This document shows positions 17,114 to 28,203 of a stretch of 33,528 nucleotides of DNA, piece after piece. Position 1 is the stretch's first letter. Each line of letters begins with the position of its first letter. A program made the translations under genes and the position numbers. Source of the DNA: Pseudomonadota bacterium (GTDB taxonomy: Bacteria > Pseudomonadota > Alphaproteobacteria > Caulobacterales > Caulobacteraceae); contig JAKBBV010000030.1 in the NCBI GenBank assembly GCA_021808285.1, positions 1 to 33,528 of the forward strand, in the 5' to 3' direction. The notes under the pieces are model-generated. The model was not told the origin of the DNA. It ran no database searches and was given only the letters and a program-made list of their open reading frames with translations.

Positions 17114-19086
17114 GGCGCCTTGCCGGGTGTTTTCGAGGCCGTCGGTTTGGTCGCGGATGTGGACGCCGTGCCGGGACCGCCCAGATTGGGATCCACCCCC
17201 AGGGCTTGCCTCGCGACCTTGATCTGGGTTCGGACGCCCACGGCCTTTTCGGACGCCTGACGGAACGAATCGATGAGGTCCGTGAGGTAGTCCTGGCCCT
17301 CGCGTCCGCGGACGAGATTGGCGACCGCCGCGGTGGTGGTCAGATCGCCTGGCCGAGCCGCCTCTACCTTGCCCACAAAGGCGCCGCCTGGAGCCCCGGC
17401 GGCAAAGGTGTCGCCGGCCTTGGCGGCGAAAACGGCGCTCACGAACTCTCGCCCCTGAGCCTGATACTGCCCCGCCTTGACGAGCTGCATGTTGTCCAGG
17501 GTCTGGACATGGGCGCCGAGGCTCGCCGCCACCGTCGCCACGGATTGTCCGGAGCGGATCTGGGCCTCAAGCGACTCGGCCTTCAGCCGGAAGGCCTCCT
17601 GGATCTTCGCCGTCATATAGAGCCGGGTGAGGTTCGCCCGGTCATCGCTCACCGCTGGAACCGAGGGGGGCTGAACCTTGTCGACATGGAGCGCGAAATA
17701 AAGTCCTGGACCAGCGTCGGTGATGTCGGTGGTCTCTCCTGCGGCGGCGGTGAAGGCGGCCTTGACGATCTTGTCATTGAGCCCCGGCAGAGGCTTGCCG
17801 TCCGCGTCCGCGCCCTGTGCTGTCATAGGGCCCAGAGTGATCACCGCGCCGCCCGCCTTCTGCGCCGCGACCTGAAGGCTGGCCCCGTTCTGGCGCGCCG
17901 TATCGAATACCTCGCTCATGGCGTAGGCCTTGTCCGCCGCCGCCTTCTGCCGAAGCTGGGCCTCGATCTTGCCGCGCTCCTCAGCCAGGCTTGGCGTGTG
18001 GGCTGGGGTGATCTGGGTCACCTGCAGGACCGCCTGGCCGAGATCCCCTGAGATCGGGCCGGTGGCTACGCCGAGCGGAAGTCTGAAGGCCGTGGCCGCC
18101 AGCTTCTTGTCGGCGATGTCGGTCTGAGCCTTGGCTGTGTAGATCACCGGATCGACCCCAAGCGAGCGGGCGACGGCCGCCGGGTCCATCTTCCGGTTCA
18201 ACTCGGCGACCGCCTGCGCCGCTTGGGCCGCCGTCTTGACCGGGATCTGGACCACGCTGCGAGTTTCGGGCGTCGACAGGGTCGCCTTCTCCGAGTCGAA
18301 CTCTTTCTGAATCTGAGCGTCGTCGATCTTAACGGCGGGCGCCAGAGCGGCGGCGTCGAACTGAACCAGGGAGATAATTCGGGTCTCAGGGCGCATGAGT
18401 TGCGCGGAGTGATCCTTGACGAACTGAGCCAGAGCCGCGTCGTTGGGCAAAGCGGGCGGCGGGATCGTGCGGGGGTCAAGGAAGAAATAGCTGACGTCCC
18501 GTTGCTGCAGGGCGCCGATTGAGTTGATCGCGGCATAGGCCCGGGGGAGGACAAACCCGCCCGCGAGCGCCATGGTGAAGTGCTTCTGGGCCAGTTCGTC
18601 GCCGAGATCGCTCTCCACTTGACGTACGGTCAGGCCTTGAGCGGCCAGGAATTGAACGAATTGCTGCTGGCTGAACTTGCCGGTGACCTTGTCGAAGGCG
18701 AAAGGTATCTTCTTGATCTGGTCGTCCACCAGGCTTGGCGCCGGGACCACGCCAGAGCGCCGAAGCAGCTCGGCCTCCGACTGATCGAGCGCCATGGCGT
18801 TGACGATCTCCTGATCGAACCCGTTCTGAACCAGAAAGTCATTGGCGTAGGTCTGTCCGGACTGCTGCTCGAGCTTCTGTTTCTGCTGCTCGAAGATCGC
18901 TCGAAACTCCGCAGCGGAGACCGTATGGCGGCCCGCGGCGATGACGGTATCCGAGGCCGCTCCGTTGAGGATGTCGGGGAGGCGTCCGCCGCCGCCGATG
19001 CCGAGCAGTAGGAAGACCAGGGTGAGGGCGCCCATCAGCGCAATCCCGAGCGGGTTGCGGGCTGAGGAGCGGAGAGAACCTGTCAT
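17110..19086 (-). CDS. ppiD: PpiD/SurA-type peptidyl-prolyl isomerase-like membrane chaperone
   Basis: PpiD is an inner-membrane-anchored periplasmic chaperone near the Sec channel. The 658-residue product has a short cytoplasmic N-terminus, one membrane anchor (NPLGIALMGALTLVFLLLGIG, about residues 10-32), a SurA-N-like chaperone domain (about 60-200, EFRAIFEQQKQKLEQQSGQ) and two parvulin-like repeats (about 240-380 and 390-600). The first parvulin segment reads RSVVQIPV where active parvulins have a histidine (ARHILV type), so isomerase activity may be lost, as in PpiD relatives. I chose the ATG at 19086; the open frame upstream runs into the promoter region. It heads the ppiD-trpEGDC cluster and shares a GTGA overlap with trpE. 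Confidence 0.88.
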   Translation of the reverse strand: MTGSLRSSARNPLGIALMGALTLVFLLLGIGGGGRLPDILNGAASDTVIAAGRHTVSAAEFRAIFEQQKQKLEQQSGQTYANDFLVQNGFDQEIVNAMALDQSEAELLRRSGVVPAPSLVDDQIKKIPFAFDKVTGKFSQQQFVQFLAAQGLTVRQVESDLGDELAQKHFTMALAGGFVLPRAYAAINSIGALQQRDVSYFFLDPRTIPPPALPNDAALAQFVKDHSAQLMRPETRIISLVQFDAAALAPAVKIDDAQIQKEFDSEKATLSTPETRSVVQIPVKTAAQAAQAVAELNRKMDPAAVARSLGVDPVIYTAKAQTDIADKKLAATAFRLPLGVATGPISGDLGQAVLQVTQITPAHTPSLAEERGKIEAQLRQKAAADKAYAMSEVFDTARQNGASLQVAAQKAGGAVITLGPMTAQGADADGKPLPGLNDKIVKAAFTAAAGETTDITDAGPGLYFALHVDKVQPPSVPAVSDDRANLTRLYMTAKIQEAFRLKAESLEAQIRSGQSVATVAASLGAHVQTLDNMQLVKAGQYQAQGREFVSAVFAAKAGDTFAAGAPGGAFVGKVEAARPGDLTTTAAVANLVRGREGQDYLTDLIDSFRQASEKAVGVRTQIKVARQALGVDPNLGGPGTASTSATKPTASKTPGKAP

Positions 19087-19141
19087 GGGGGCGGTACGCT
19101 CGCTCTTGAGTGCGCGCCCCAAGGCGCGGCATGAAGCGTGC

Positions 19142-19171
19142 GATATAGTTGACCCCGCGGTCGCCCGGCAA
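19142..19171 (-). promoter_or_regulatory. Possible promoter for ppiD-trpEGDC
   Basis: Reading the minus strand, TTGCCG (19171-19166) and TATATC (19147-19142) are separated by 18 bases. The -10 context ACTATATC matches seven of eight positions of the housekeeping consensus GCTANAWC reported for Caulobacter. It lies about 55 bases ahead of the ppiD ATG in the 154-bp divergent region shared with tpiA. Assigned by eye. Confidence 0.35.
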
Positions 19172-19240
19172 GCGAGGCCGCCGCCATGCGGGACGCTCAA
19201 CCTGTTTCAGTCGCCCGTTTTTTTTCACAAAGGACCGGTC

Positions 19241-19999
19241 TTGAGCGCCATACCCCCCCTGATCGTTGGAAACTGGAAGATGAACGGGAGAGGTGCAGAC
19301 CTCGCTGAGCTGGTGCGTCTTCGCGACTCCCTGGCCAGCCGTCCCTCGCCTGGCCGCGTCGGCGTCTGTCCGCCCTTCACCCTGCTGTCTGAGGCGGCCC
19401 GCCGGTTGGAGGGATCAGAGGTTGCGCTCGGGGCCCAGGATTGCCACGCCGGAACCGAGGGCGCTTTCACCGGAGATGTCTCGGCCGGCATGCTCACCGA
19501 CATTGGCGTCGCCCTGGTGATCCTGGGCCATTCCGAGCGCCGACAGGGCCATCACGAGACGGATGCCGAGGTCGCGGCCAAGGCGACGAGCGCGCTGAGC
19601 GCGGGACTCGAACCGATCCTCTGCGTCGGCGAGACCCTGGACGAGAGGCGCAATGGCGATGCGGTCGCGGTCGTCACCCGTCAGGCGATCGCCTCTACGC
19701 CTAAGGACATAGGGCGCGGCCGGTTCGCCATCGCCTATGAACCGATCTGGGCCATCGGTTCGGGCCTGACGCCGTCCGAGGACGAGATCGCGCAAATGCA
19801 TCGCGCCCTGAGGGCGGCCCTGAGGGAGCATCTGGGCGAGCCGGGGGGGCTCGCGCCCATCCTGTACGGCGGATCGGTCAAGCCGCAGAATGCCGCGGAG
19901 CTGTTGGACATCGATGAGGTGGGCGGGGCCCTGGTGGGCGGGGCGTCGCTGAGGGCGGATGACTTTATTCAGATCATCCGCGCCGGCCAAAAGGGATAA
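19241..19999 (+). CDS. tpiA: Triosephosphate isomerase TpiA
   Basis: TpiA interconverts dihydroxyacetone phosphate and glyceraldehyde-3-phosphate. The 252-residue product carries NWKMNG with catalytic K13, ILGHSERR with H97, AYEPIWAIGSG with E167 and the phosphate-binding YGGSVK. The best start is a TTG at 19241. The conserved PPLIVGNWKMNG begins five residues later, AAAGGA lies about seven bases upstream, and no ATG or GTG is available in frame near this point. An eight-T run lies just upstream of the ribosome binding site. It is divergent from ppiD and is followed 85 bp later by secG. Confidence 0.94.
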   Translation: MSAIPPLIVGNWKMNGRGADLAELVRLRDSLASRPSPGRVGVCPPFTLLSEAARRLEGSEVALGAQDCHAGTEGAFTGDVSAGMLTDIGVALVILGHSERRQGHHETDAEVAAKATSALSAGLEPILCVGETLDERRNGDAVAVVTRQAIASTPKDIGRGRFAIAYEPIWAIGSGLTPSEDEIAQMHRALRAALREHLGEPGGLAPILYGGSVKPQNAAELLDIDEVGGALVGGASLRADDFIQIIRAGQKG

Positions 20000-20084
20000 G
20001 GGCTGGAGCGCGGGCGTGCCCGGTGTTAAAGCGCCGCTTTTCCCAGGCTCGGGCTTTCGTCCTAGGCCTCAGATTCAAGTGGTC

Positions 20085-20549
20085 ATGCTCCAAGGTCTCC
20101 TTCTCACGCTCAATGTGCTGGTCTGCCTGGCCCTGATCGTCGTCGTGCTGATGCAGCGCTCCGAGGGCGGTGGATTCGGCGGCGGCGGCAACCCTGGTAG
20201 CCTGATGACGGCGCGCGGCGCAGGCGACCTGCTCACTCGCACGACCTGGATTTTGTTTTCTCTGTTTCTGGGGTTGAGCCTCGCCCTGACCCTGATCGGC
20301 GGGCATCAGCATTCCACTGGACAGATCCTCAATCGATTGAAGGGCGAGACGATCAATCCGGATCTGCCTCAGTCGCCGCCTCGTCAGGCGCCGACTCAGA
20401 ATGGCGGTGCGTCGCCCGTGAGCGGACCAGGACTTCCCTCCGGCAATGGGGGCGGGTTTCTCGCCCCGCCCAAGCCTACCCTCGGACTTCCGCCCTCGGC
20501 GCCTACCCCCGCGGCCGGGGGATCTAGCGCACCGCCCGCCAAGCCCTGA
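20085..20549 (+). CDS. secG: Protein-export channel subunit SecG
   Basis: SecG is the small accessory subunit of the SecYEG translocon. The 154-residue product has two membrane helices (about residues 4-23 and 54-72) separated by the family loop LMQRSEGGGFGGGGNPGSLMTARGAGDLLTRTTW, of which the QRSEGGG and G(A/S)xDxLTR elements are diagnostic. The C-terminal half (about 80-154) is a long Pro/Gly/Ser-rich tail, often seen in alphaproteobacterial SecG and probably unstructured. I chose the ATG at 20085 because helix one starts right after it. The tpiA-secG-pyrG order is common in this class. Confidence 0.93.
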   Translation: MLQGLLLTLNVLVCLALIVVVLMQRSEGGGFGGGGNPGSLMTARGAGDLLTRTTWILFSLFLGLSLALTLIGGHQHSTGQILNRLKGETINPDLPQSPPRQAPTQNGGASPVSGPGLPSGNGGGFLAPPKPTLGLPPSAPTPAAGGSSAPPAKP

Positions 20550-20550
20550 C

Positions 20551-20567
20551 GCCGCATTTTCTGCGGC
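20551..20567 (+). other. Stem-loop after secG
   Basis: GCCGCA and TGCGGC form a perfect 6-bp stem with a five-base TTTTC loop, starting one base after the secG stop codon. No T-run follows, so it is a weak terminator candidate or an RNA-stabilising end. The remaining 76 bases to pyrG hold its AAGGTGA ribosome binding site and no clear promoter that I can call. Confidence 0.35.
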
Positions 20568-20637
20568 TCCGAACCCTGCTTTGTCCCGACGGACCCGACG
20601 GCCCTGAGCACGGTCGGACGAATCGGTGTTAAGGTGA

Positions 20638-22281
<1,644 letters not shown>

Positions 22282-22349
22282 GGGGTGCCAAGCGGTGTTC
22301 GTGGCCCCGGCGATGCGACTTGGCGCTGTCGCGACACCGCCCGGCTGAG

Positions 22350-22388
22350 CCCCGAAGGTTCAGAAGGCGAACTTCGGCAGCTTCGGGG
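22350..22388. other. Symmetrical nested stem-loop between pyrG and rpmF
   Basis: CCCCGAAG (22350-22357) pairs perfectly with CTTCGGGG (22381-22388). Inside it GAAG (22363-22366) pairs with CTTC (22372-22375) around a five-base loop, leaving a symmetrical five-by-five internal loop. No T-tract follows. A 10-bp palindrome TGTCGCGACA (22327-22336) lies just before it. The 224-bp gap 22282-22505 otherwise shows no gene. The structure could be a 3' end element of pyrG RNA or a leader element of rpmF. Confidence 0.4.
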
Positions 22389-22505
22389 TCCGGCTAGACG
22401 TTGCACACGACTTGAAGTCCCTGGCGATTTGCGGCACAGAGCGCGCCCACACGGCGTTGCGGCTTCTCGCACGTCCCCGTACGTTTTTCTTAAAGCAGAT
22501 CCGCC

Positions 22506-22688
22506 ATGGCTGTTCCCAAGCGAAAAACCTCGCCCTCGCGGCGCAATATGCGTCGGGCGCATCACGCTCTCTCCGCCAATGCCTTTCTGGAAGACAAGGA
22601 TACCGGCGAGCTTCGCCGTCCGCATCATGTGGACTTGAAGTCGGGCATGTATCGCGGCCGTCAGGTTCTGACCCCCAAGGACGCCTGA
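22506..22688 (+). CDS. rpmF: 50S ribosomal protein bL32
   Basis: This 60-residue basic protein is ribosomal protein bL32: [20 protein letters not shown] is the family N-terminus, followed by [28 protein letters not shown], typical of alphaproteobacteria. It has none of the four zinc-binding cysteines found in zinc-type L32, so it belongs to the cysteine-free form. The ribosome binding site is weak and the upstream region is rich in T (22481-22490). It lies alone between pyrG and a convergent crotonase gene. Confidence 0.95.
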   Translation: MAVPKRKTSPSRRNMRRAHHALSANAFLEDKDTGELRRPHHVDLKSGMYRGRQVLTPKDA

Positions 22689-22713
22689 CCCGCTCGCCGA
22701 TTCCGGCCATTGC

Positions 22714-22726
22714 GGGGCGGCGCCCC
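22714..22726 (+). terminator. Possible rpmF terminator hairpin
   Basis: GGGGC and GCCCC form a 5-bp stem with a three-base loop, 25 bases after the rpmF stop, followed by a pyrimidine-rich CT run instead of a clean T-tract. It lies in the gap between convergent rpmF and the crotonase gene, where a terminator is expected. The evidence is modest. Confidence 0.3.
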
Positions 22727-22731
22727 CCTCT

Positions 22732-22777
22732 CTCGTGTCGCACTCCCTCTCCTCGTGTCTCTCCCTCTTCTCGTGTC
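22732..22777. repeat. Imperfect CT-rich tandem repeat with three CTCGTGTC copies
   Basis: CTCGTGTC occurs at 22732, 22752 and 22770, spaced 20 and 18 bases, with CT-rich sequence between. The array fills most of the gap between rpmF and the convergent crotonase gene and ends just before the latter's stop codon. It is too short and irregular for a CRISPR array. It looks like local slippage or a small repeat; function is unknown. Confidence 0.55.
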
Positions 22778-22779
22778 GC

Positions 22780-23547
22780 TCATTGGGATCGTCCGCGGGC
22801 CTGAATCGTGGCCCGCCGCGCCTCGACCATGTCGGGTGTGACCCGCCGGTTGGCCTCGCGTGAGACGCGTTCCTCGTGGTCCAGAGCCTCGCCGAAGGCT
22901 TGGGCATAGCCGTCGTCGATCAGTCTTTTGTAGGCGATGAGTGTCTCGGTCGGAATACTGGCCATGTCCAGCGCCAGGGCGAGAGCCGCAGGCATCAAAT
23001 CCTCCGGCGCCAGGACCCGATTCACCAATCCCCATTCCCGCGCCGTCTGCGCATCCAGGAAGTTGCCGGTGAGCGAAAGCTCCTTGGCCCGATAGGGTCC
23101 GATGATGCGGGACAGCCTCTGAGAGAGCCCCCAGCCTGGCAAGATGCCGACGCGAGCATGGGTGTCGGCGAACCTCGCCGATGAGGAGGCCAGGATCACA
23201 TCGCAGGCCAGGGCCAGCTCGAAGCCTCCGGTGATGGCGACGCCGTTGACCGCGGCGATAACCGGTTTGGGGCACTGAAGGATCGCCAGCACCGGGTTCT
23301 CACGAGTCGAGGTCGCATTTGCGGCGCCCAAACCCTGAGGATCGGAGCCCAGCTCCTTTAGATCCAGCCCCGCGGTGAAAGCGCGGCCGGCGCCGGTGAG
23401 AATCAGCGCCTTGATCTTGGGGTCTTGCGACAGCTCCGACACCGCCCGGTCCAGTTCGCCGCGGAGGCCCCGCGACAGGGCGTTCATCGCCTCAGGCCGG
23501 TTGAGGGTGACGACGGCCACCGCATCGTGTCTGTCGACGATTAGCAT
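22780..23547 (-). CDS. Enoyl-CoA hydratase/isomerase (crotonase) family protein
   Basis: The 255-residue product has the crotonase fold. The oxyanion-hole and CoA segments are visible: AFTAGLDLKELG (about 56-67) and NGVAITGGFELALACD (101-116). E110 in GGFELA matches the first catalytic glutamate of enoyl-CoA hydratases. The second (in family PEIKLG) is histidine here (H130 in ADTHARVGILPGWG), a pattern shared by some EchA-type proteins. Ordinary hydratase activity is therefore doubtful and the substrate is unknown. The start ATG at 23547 has AGAGG upstream; an extension to 23601 is unlikely because it crosses the inverted repeat. It is divergent from eno and convergent with rpmF, with no other fatty-acid oxidation gene nearby. 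Confidence 0.88.
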   Translation of the reverse strand: MLIVDRHDAVAVVTLNRPEAMNALSRGLRGELDRAVSELSQDPKIKALILTGAGRAFTAGLDLKELGSDPQGLGAANATSTRENPVLAILQCPKPVIAAVNGVAITGGFELALACDVILASSSARFADTHARVGILPGWGLSQRLSRIIGPYRAKELSLTGNFLDAQTAREWGLVNRVLAPEDLMPAALALALDMASIPTETLIAYKRLIDDGYAQAFGEALDHEERVSREANRRVTPDMVEARRATIQARGRSQ

Positions 23548-23561
23548 GGGCTGACCTCTGA

Positions 23562-24926
<1,365 letters not shown>

Positions 24927-24948
24927 CGCCGGGGCGATCGACCTCCGC

Positions 24949-24968
24949 ACGGCGCCGTCAGGCGCCGT
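24949..24968 (+). terminator. Candidate eno terminator
   Basis: ACGGCGCC and GGCGCCGT form a perfect 8-bp GC-rich stem with a GTCA tetraloop, 22 bases after the eno stop. The following sequence TTGGGCTTGT is only partly T-rich. The position before ftsB fits a terminator or attenuator between eno and the ftsB-pdh genes. Confidence 0.5.
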
Positions 24969-25058
24969 TGGGCTTGTCGCGACTCTCTATAAGCTGGCGT
25001 TCACCTCTTGCGATTAACGAGGCGGACGCCTCGGTCGATAGGGACGGCGTGACACGCG

Positions 25059-25364
25059 ATGATCTTCCGGCTCCGAAACTACCTGCCCACGGCGGCTCTG
25101 GCCTTCCTGGTGTTCTTTTTCGCCTTTCATGCCCTGACCGGGCCGCGTGGCCTTTTGATGCAGCGCCAGAGGGCCGAGCAGCTCGCGGACCGACAGGCGG
25201 AGCTCAAGCGCCTAACGGCCGAGCGCGCGCGCCTGGAGAACGAGGTTCGGTATCTTCGAAACGACAACCTTTCCAGCGACCTTCTTGAGGAGCGAGCCCA
25301 TCGCCTGCTGGGATTCGTCGATCCGAGGGATTATGTGATCCGCGAAACGCCGTCGAAGGGCTGA
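25059..25364 (+). CDS. ftsB: FtsB/DivIC-family septum formation initiator
   Basis: FtsB is a small bitopic division protein that links FtsL and FtsQ at the septum. The 101-residue product has a short cytoplasmic N-terminus, one membrane helix (about residues 9-27, LPTAALAFLVFFFAFHAL), then a leucine-zipper-type coiled coil (about 35-72, with heptad-like LKRLTAERARLENEVRYLR) and the conserved C-terminal element LEERAHRLLGFVDPRDYVI. This is typical of the DivIC family. It lies between eno and pdhA, the normal alphaproteobacterial place. The ATG at 25059 gives the family length; the ribosome binding site is weak. Confidence 0.9.
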   Translation: MIFRLRNYLPTAALAFLVFFFAFHALTGPRGLLMQRQRAEQLADRQAELKRLTAERARLENEVRYLRNDNLSSDLLEERAHRLLGFVDPRDYVIRETPSKG

Positions 25365-25415
25365 ACTGAACTCTCAATCCTCGACGTTCGGGTGAAACGG
25401 CATCGGGAGTCGACC

Positions 25416-26453
25416 ATGGCGCGCGTCAGCGCCTCCAAAACCGCGACCGCAGCGAGGAGGTCCGGATCGGAGGAGGGGCCCGTCCCCGATCGTGAGCAGC
25501 TTCTCGCCTATTACCGGTCCATGCTGCTTATCCGTCGTTTTGAGGAGCGCGCCGGGCAGCTCTACGGCATGGGCCTGATCGGGGGCTTCTGTCACCTCTA
25601 TATCGGGCAGGAAGCGATCGCAGTTGGCATGCACGCGGCCCAGCGAGCCGGCGATCAGGTGATTACCGGCTATCGAGAGCATGGACATATGCTGGCGGCA
25701 GGCGTTTCGCCGAGGTCGGTGATGGCGGAGTTGACCGGCCGTGCGGCAGGCGTGGCCAAGGGCAAGGGCGGCTCCATGCACATGTTCGACGCCGAGCGTG
25801 GCTTTTATGGCGGACACGGCATCGTCGGCGCCCAGGTCAGTCTCGGGACCGGCCTCGCCCTGGCCAATCGCTATCGCAACGATGGCAAGGTCGCGTTCGT
25901 CTATTTCGGCGACGGCGCCGCGAACCAGGGGCAGGTCTATGAGAGCTTCAATATGGCTGAGCTCTGGCGCCTGCCTGTCGTCTATGTGATCGAAAACAAC
26001 CAATACGCGATGGGCACCAGCGTCGAGAGATCGTCCTCCGAGACCCATCTCTTCAGGCGAGGTGCGAGCTTCAATATCCCAGGAGAGGAGGTGGACGGCA
26101 TGGATGTACTGGCCGTTCGCGAAGCTGGCCTTCGCGCCGCCGCCCACGCCCGCTCGGGCAAGGGGCCCTATCTCCTCGAGATGAAGACCTACCGGTATCG
26201 CGGCCATTCGATGAGCGACCCGGGCAAATATCGGACCCGCGAAGAGATCGACGAGGTGCGCAAGACCCGTGATCCGATCGAACATCTCCAGGAGCGCCTT
26301 GCCCGGGAAGGGGCGGTCGATGAGGCCGCGACGCGCGCCATGGACGCGGAGATCAAGGAAGCCGTGGCCGATGCGGCGGAGTTCGCGCGCACAGCTCCCG
26401 AGCCTGACGCGTCGGAATTGATGACTGAGATCTACGTCGAGGCGGCCGTCTGA
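25416..26453 (+). CDS. pdhA: Pyruvate dehydrogenase E1 component, alpha subunit
   Basis: PdhA binds thiamine diphosphate and, with PdhB, decarboxylates pyruvate. The 345-residue product has the thiamine-diphosphate motif GDG-N26-NN exactly placed (G165-D166-G167 to N194-N195, in [11 protein letters not shown]...[10 protein letters not shown]), plus [27 protein letters not shown] and the phosphorylation-loop-like [15 protein letters not shown]. The N-terminal 35 residues are Ala/Ser/Lys-rich and variable. I chose the ATG at 25416 with GGGAG upstream rather than the in-frame 25392 start. The stop overlaps the pdhB start by one base (TGATG). Confidence 0.96.
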   Translation: MARVSASKTATAARRSGSEEGPVPDREQLLAYYRSMLLIRRFEERAGQLYGMGLIGGFCHLYIGQEAIAVGMHAAQRAGDQVITGYREHGHMLAAGVSPRSVMAELTGRAAGVAKGKGGSMHMFDAERGFYGGHGIVGAQVSLGTGLALANRYRNDGKVAFVYFGDGAANQGQVYESFNMAELWRLPVVYVIENNQYAMGTSVERSSSETHLFRRGASFNIPGEEVDGMDVLAVREAGLRAAAHARSGKGPYLLEMKTYRYRGHSMSDPGKYRTREEIDEVRKTRDPIEHLQERLAREGAVDEAATRAMDAEIKEAVADAAEFARTAPEPDASELMTEIYVEAAV

Positions 26454-27799
26454 TGACTGATATTCTGATGCCTGCGCTGTCTCCGACTATGGAGGAAGGC
26501 AAGCTGGCCAAATGGCTGGTCAAGGTCGGTGACAAGGTCAGAAGCGGGGATGTTATCGCCGAGATCGAGACCGACAAGGCGACCATGGAGGTCGAAGCCG
26601 CGGATGAGGGGATCGTCGAGGCCATCCTGGCGCCAGAGGGGGCAGAGGGTGTGAAGGTCAACTCCGTCATCGCCAGACTGCAGGGCGGAGGGGCGCAGCC
26701 CGCGGCCACCGCCCCTGCGGAAGGGGCTGTTCAGGTCGCGATAGCCGCCACAGCGGCGGCGTCCTCGCCTGCGACGCCGCCGCCTGCGTCGCTGGCGGCG
26801 GAAACCCCTTCCGGGCCGACGGTTCGCCTCAGCGTCCGTGATTCCCTGCGCGACGCGATGGCGGAGGAAATGCGTCGCGATCCCAGCGTCTTTCTCATGG
26901 GGGAGGAAGTCGCCCAATATCAGGGCGCCTATAAGGTGAGCCGTGGCCTTCTTGAGGAGTTTGGCCCGGCGCGGGTGATCGATACTCCGATCACGGAACA
27001 TGGCTTCGCTGGGCTCGGCGTCGGCGCCGCCATGGCCGGGTTGAAACCGATCGTTGAGTTCATGACCTTCAATTTCGCCATGCAGGCGATCGACCAGATC
27101 ATCAACTCGGCCGCCAAGACCCATTACATGTCGGGGGGACAGATCAGCTGTCCCATCGTATTTCGGGGCCCTAACGGAGCGGCGGCGCGGGTTGCGGCGC
27201 AGCATAGTCAGGACTACGCGGCCTGGTACGCCCACGTACCTGGATTGAAGGTCGTGGCGCCCTATGACGGCGCCGACGCCAAAGGCCTTCTAAAATCCGC
27301 GATTCGCGATCCGAACCCCGTGGTGTTTCTCGAACACGAGATGCTCTACGGGCATGAATTCGATGTTCCGGCCAGCGACGAGTGGCTCGTGCCTCTCGGA
27401 TCGGCCCGCATCCACCGGCAAGGCGCGGACGTCACGCTTGTCGCCTATTCGCGTATGGTGGGCGTGGCGCTCGCCGCTGCAGACCTACTCGCGGCTCAAG
27501 GCATAGAGGCCGAGGTCATCGACCTTCGCACCCTTCGGCCTCTAGATCATGGAACAGTGGTCGCCAGCGTGGTGAAGACCCATCGCTTGGTCACAGTGGA
27601 GGAGGGGTGGGGACCAATGGGCGTCGGCGCCGAGGTGGCCGCGCGGGTGGTTGCAGACGCCTTCGATTTCCTCGACGCCCCGCCCGAGCGCGTATCCCAG
27701 GCGGATACGCCTCTGCCTTATGCGGCCAATTTGGAAGCCCTGGCACTGCCCACCGCTGAGAGCGTGGTCGCCGCGGCGCTCAAGGCCTGTTACCGGTGA
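26453..27799 (+). CDS. pdhB: Pyruvate dehydrogenase E1 component, beta subunit, with N-terminal lipoyl domain
   Basis: The 448-residue product is a lipoyl-E1-beta fusion. Residues 1-78 form a biotinyl/lipoyl domain with the lipoylated lysine K42 in IETDKATME. An Ala/Pro linker follows (about 80-120), then the E1-beta transketolase-type domain from about 124 ([64 protein letters not shown]). Such fusions are known in alphaproteobacteria. The lipoyl domain is about 81% identical to that of pdhC by eye. LipA, at the window's end, would make its cofactor. The start is in a TGATG with pdhA, and the stop shares a GTGA with the next gene. Confidence 0.96.
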   Translation: MTDILMPALSPTMEEGKLAKWLVKVGDKVRSGDVIAEIETDKATMEVEAADEGIVEAILAPEGAEGVKVNSVIARLQGGGAQPAATAPAEGAVQVAIAATAAASSPATPPPASLAAETPSGPTVRLSVRDSLRDAMAEEMRRDPSVFLMGEEVAQYQGAYKVSRGLLEEFGPARVIDTPITEHGFAGLGVGAAMAGLKPIVEFMTFNFAMQAIDQIINSAAKTHYMSGGQISCPIVFRGPNGAAARVAAQHSQDYAAWYAHVPGLKVVAPYDGADAKGLLKSAIRDPNPVVFLEHEMLYGHEFDVPASDEWLVPLGSARIHRQGADVTLVAYSRMVGVALAAADLLAAQGIEAEVIDLRTLRPLDHGTVVASVVKTHRLVTVEEGWGPMGVGAEVAARVVADAFDFLDAPPERVSQADTPLPYAANLEALALPTAESVVAAALKACYR

Positions 27800-28203
27800 G
27801 CGAGCCGGGACTGGCTTGGCGGCAGGGGGGCTGCCACTGTGGGGCGGTGCGATTTGAAGCGGCCCTGCCGATGCGCGTCGAGGCGCAGGACTGCAATTGC
27901 TCGATCTGCACCAAGACCGGGTTTGCGCATGTGATCGTCCCGGAGAGCGGGTTTCGACTTCATTCCGGTGAGGCGAGCCTCACGAGCTACACGTTCAACA
28001 GCGGTGTCGCGCGCCATCTCTTCTGTAAGGTTTGCGGGGTGAAGAGCTTTTACCGACCTCGCTCCAACCCTGACGGCTGGTCCGTCAATGCCCGTTGTCT
28101 GGACGAGTCGGAGGCGCTCGATATCGTCATGACTCCATTCGACGGCCGCAACTGGGAGGCTCACGCCGCGAGCCTGGCCCACCTCTCCAAGGAGGCCCTG
28201 TGA
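27796..28203 (+). CDS. GFA/CENP-V-family zinc protein inside the pdh operon
   Basis: The 135-residue product belongs to the GFA family (glutathione-dependent formaldehyde-activating-enzyme-like; CENP-V fold). All seven expected zinc-binding cysteines are present: C13 and C15 ([11 protein letters not shown]), C33, C35 and C38 ([11 protein letters not shown]), and C77 and C80 ([11 protein letters not shown]). The product of family members is often unknown, and glutathione-dependent formaldehyde chemistry is debated. It is joined to both neighbours by GTGA overlaps (pdhB stop/start, and stop/pdhC start), so it is expressed with the complex. Base composition does not stand out. The role in the operon is unknown; thiol or aldehyde protection is a guess. 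Confidence 0.88.
   Translation: MSEPGLAWRQGGCHCGAVRFEAALPMRVEAQDCNCSICTKTGFAHVIVPESGFRLHSGEASLTSYTFNSGVARHLFCKVCGVKSFYRPRSNPDGWSVNARCLDESEALDIVMTPFDGRNWEAHAASLAHLSKEAL

Noticed and set aside
20028-20040. Small hairpin AAAGC-GCC-GCTTT between tpiA and secG as a terminator
   Set aside because: The stem is only five base pairs and no T-tract beyond the stem is present. The two genes are probably co-transcribed.
22732-22777. Possible CRISPR-like array
   Set aside because: The shared unit is only about 8 bp, the spacing is irregular, the spacers are CT-rich and similar, and there are no cas genes.
25374-26285. 303-codon open frame on the minus strand inside pdhA
   Set aside because: It is the mirror of the well-conserved E1-alpha gene. 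Its composition is unlike a real protein and no motif is visible.
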